64,000 nucleotides of DNA from Apodemus sylvaticus (lineage: Eukaryota; Chordata; Mammalia; Rodentia; Muridae), in NCBI RefSeq assembly GCF_947179515.1, contig NC_067483.1:88203835-88267834 (forward strand), read 5' to 3'. The notes below the pieces were generated by a model. That model made no database searches. It saw nothing but the letters and a program-made list of their open reading frames with translations, and was not told the origin of the DNA. Within the stretch, counting starts at the first letter, position 1, and each line of letters starts with the position of its first letter. Shown piece by piece: positions 61,112 through 64,000 of this stretch. Position numbers and translations under genes: made by a program.

Positions 61112-63540
61112 ATGGTGTCGGTGAGAACGACGATAAAGAATGTTTTTGTAAGCTAGAGTTTTGTTATAATGTAAACTCCACGGAATCCACCCTGAAGGAG
61201 GCGCTTGTTAGCATACAAAGAGCGAGGCTTGGGGGTTCTGTGTTCAGCCTTGGCTGTGGGTCCGGTTTGATCGCGGCTCGATTCTCCCCTCATTTCCTTT
61301 TCTGCCCTCTTTCCCTGCATGGGTGCTTAAACACAGCCCTTTTCTGCCTCTGTTTCCACCTCACCCCCATGATTCCTGTGATTTTCTATCCAATAACAGA
61401 AGGAGAGCGGAGTTTTGCTTTCCCTGACAGCCAAACATCTTGGGGCTTGCTCCAGGCTCCGCCTCCCACACGTCCACTGCCAGTGTGGACTCAGAACTAC
61501 TTCTCCAGCTGCCTGCCGGGTTTTTTTTTTTTTTTCCCCCAACCCACTAGCCAATCTCATTGTTTCTAGGGCCGAAGCCATCCTATAAGACCACACTTGC
61601 CAATTTGGGAGTTGATGGCAGTTTTGTGGCGCTAGAGGAGTCGGCTTGTCCCATTGTCCTTTGTCAAGAAGAGGACATTAACAGCGTTTCCTTCCCGCTG
61701 AGCCTGTCCATGGTTGGCAACACAGAAGAGTGCCTGGCATGCCACACATGGACACAACCTGGAAAAGTCACTGCCTTGGGAGCCTCGCTGTCGTTTGTGG
61801 GAAGTGCCAGTACCCAGCTCTGCTTCCTGCTCATGCAGAACAGCACGCCAGCCGTTTGGCTCCATCGAGCCCCTGCCATGGGTTGCCACACAAACACTGT
61901 CTTGTGCTGTCATTTCCTGGCAGTGAACAATCACTCCACATTGCCTCAGGATCCCATCGTGTCCCTCTCCTGGCAGCTGAATCAGCCCTTAAAAAGCAGC
62001 TGTACAGCTGGAGTCATTCTTTTCAGAACACGGGCAGGAACAAAGGCAGCGTGGCTTATCTGAAAGAGCGCCAAGGGTGGTCCTCGGAGCCCAGAGCACA
62101 GCTGCATGGCTTTGGCAATTGAGGAACTGCTCCCCCCACCGCACCCCCCATTAACTTGTCACAACCGTACAAGTGCCTTCCTGTCATTTCTTCATCTGAA
62201 ACCGTGAGGTGGGGAAGACGGCAGCAGTGACTCTCTTTTTACACAATCACTCCCAAGCCTCACCCCACAGCACTGGCCACTGGGTATGACGACATAGCTG
62301 GAGCAGCTAAGCTAACCAGTTGTTTCTAGATCTTTCCTCAGTTAATATGTATCATATTCTTGGCCACGCCTTTTGCCTCTGAAGTTTCTCTCTTTCTCAT
62401 TATTTAAATGAATTCATAGGCACCAATTCAAATTGTTTTCTGTATCTTACTCGTAGAATGTTCTAAGTTAGTGTAAAGTATGTTTCTTTAGATGCACACC
62501 AGGAATAATTAAGTTAGATAGCAATCCACCAAATAGCCAACTAATATTTATGTGGCATCTATTTTGGGTATTTCACTGTGAAGGTTTAACAGATTATAGA
62601 TTGCTCAAGAGGCTGTGTCCTTGAAAAGTTAATAATGGTTATTTCGTATTTAAAATGACAAGTGCTTGCTCATTACTTGGGTCTTCTCCATAACAGAGAT
62701 TTAAATATAACCGAGGGGTAGAGTGAACTCATTCAGACATTAGGTTTGGAGCCGAGTAGATAGTTGTAAACGATGTGGACTGTTCTTGTTAGAAGGGAAT
62801 CCTTCTGGAACCTTCCAGCATACAAAGCATTATTCTGACAAAGAAATGTTACATAATCCTAAACTGACCATCATTTGGTTGCTTGCAGAGGAAGAATCTG
62901 CCAGGCTCTTGAAATGGTCATTTCTGATTCCCAAAAGGTGGAAATAATAAATTGGCAGTTAGGATCACATGCTAACTGACAGATGAGGAAAGATCGAAGG
63001 TCACATGCTTCCCAATTTTGTCCCACTTATGTATTTATGAGATAGGCCTCTGGGTCACAACAACATTCATTTATAAAACACTGCTTCTAGGCACCACACA
63101 CTTTGTGTAATTATTTTCATCTCCTGGAATCTTCATGGAAGCCCTCTCTCCTGCCTGTGTGCACTAACAACAGACCTATAACTTCACAGGACTGGAAATC
63201 CTATTTTTGTTCATTTTCACAGTTAAAGGATTTCAAGATGTTGTGCTTTCTCCTCAGCGATTAGTTCCATAGGTCTGCATCTTAACAGTAAGAGAACATG
63301 GCTTTGTGGACCAGGGCATCTGTGATCAGGAGACTGAGTTATCCTCCCGATAATCCTCCCGGCTTCACACTAGCGGCTTTTAAATTGTTCAGTATTTCAG
63401 AATCACCACCATCTCAGCATATTAAATATTAAGGGCCTCCCTCAGCGCCCGAATCTTAAAAGTTATTCTCTGTAAAAACTGCACGAGTGTTCCCATGGCA
63501 CAGAACGTTACAGCGGGGATTTTTGGAAGCAGCATGACTA
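61112..63540. other. 2.4 kb SINE-poor stretch upstream of the terminal promoter
   Basis: No B-type SINE recognised. A poly(T) lies at 61,521-61,536. 62,300-63,450 is A/T-rich, and a MIR-like scrap is possible at 63,080-63,150 (gcaccacacactttgtgtaa). The open frame at 61,560-62,063 has no domain I recognise. Low SINE load next to a promoter suggests regulatory DNA, but this is inference. Confidence 0.4.
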
Positions 63541-64000
63541 TAAACGTCACTCCCGCCCCTGCCGTTCACAAGGGCCCATTTGCTGTGAAATATTTTGAAA
63601 ACACAGCTGAAGCGGGGACAGCGCAGAGCGCAAACATGCAAAAATAGGAACGAGCCGAACGTGATGGAAGGAAGTTCAGGAAATGAACATAAACCTAGGG
63701 GGAACTACGCAGGCCTGGGGCTGCGGTTCGGCGACCACTGGGGGCCGTTCCCTAGGACTGGGAGGCCTCGCGGGCGGAGGAAGCCGTCGCCTAGCCCGCT
63801 TTCTCCCCGCAGCACCGGGAAGCAGTGCCTGCCAGGGCCACAGTCCTCCCAGTCCCAAAAATAGCTACACAAACCGGAGTGGCGCGCTGCCTGCTGCGCA
63901 GGGCGGAGCTACAAGCTGCTTATCACCCCAAACCAAAGCGCTCCAGCCGCGCCCGGAGCGCGCCCTTTATAGCCAGTCCCTGGAGCCCCGCCCTAGCAAC
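63541..64000 (+). promoter_or_regulatory. GC-rich promoter-like region at the window edge
   Basis: CpG-rich from about 63,700. GC boxes at gcgggcggag (63,771) and gggcggagc (63,901), a CArG/MEF2-like ccaaaaatag at 63,855-63,864, a second CArG-like cctttatagc at 63,964-63,973 that includes a TATA-like tttata, and a GATA site (cttatc). A TATA at this place predicts a plus-strand start near or just beyond 64,000. The mouse gene facing away from H3f3a here is, from memory, Sde2. No coding sequence is present to confirm that. Confidence 0.55.

Noticed and set aside
61560..62122. Overlapping frames of 167 and 130 codons
   Set aside because: Two different frames and an antisense frame are open over the same DNA, none with a recognisable motif, so chance openness is the better reading.

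Overview
The window is rodent nuclear DNA, almost certainly mouse. It is packed with B1, B2, B3/B4 and ID-like SINEs in both orientations. Many B1 copies are young Mus-type elements with A-rich tails and intact target-site duplications (TSDs). There are no operons, ribosome binding sites or prokaryotic features. Most long open frames are readings through SINEs, microsatellites or a CpG island.

The one clear multi-exon gene is on the minus strand from about 15,826 to 25,980: the replication-independent histone H3.3 gene, H3f3a. It has a non-coding first exon in a CpG-island promoter (last exon base 25,866), three coding exons (24,237-24,364; 22,889-23,042; 16,341-16,469) totalling 136 codons plus stop, and a 3'UTR with a proximal AATAAA and distal tandem ATTAAA signals. 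The roughly 10 kb span, the UTR sequences and the codon choice point to H3f3a rather than the compact H3f3b. From memory, that places the window on mouse chromosome 1 in the interval facing Sde2. I could not verify the locus.

Left flank (1-15,800): SINEs, simple repeats and older mid-repetitive DNA, with no gene recognised. Right flank (26,800-63,500): an intact, intronless Mnd1 retrocopy (38,143-38,994; ORF 38,186-38,803) bounded by a perfect 16-bp TSD, a U6 snRNA pseudogene (47,516-47,621), a MIR, LTR-like remnants and dense SINE clusters. The last 450 bases are GC-rich, with GC boxes, two CArG/MEF2-like A+T boxes and a TATA-like element about 35 bp from the edge. This looks like a plus-strand promoter whose gene lies beyond the window, possibly Sde2.

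I saw no undescribed multi-gene system. The points most worth a second look are the coding-intact Mnd1 retrocopy, the 5' splice-site-like start of H3f3a exon 2 (a possible recursive-splicing junction), a CTCF-type core motif inside the H3.3 codons that include glycine 33 next to the glioma hot-spot residues, and several serial SINE insertions into one target site.
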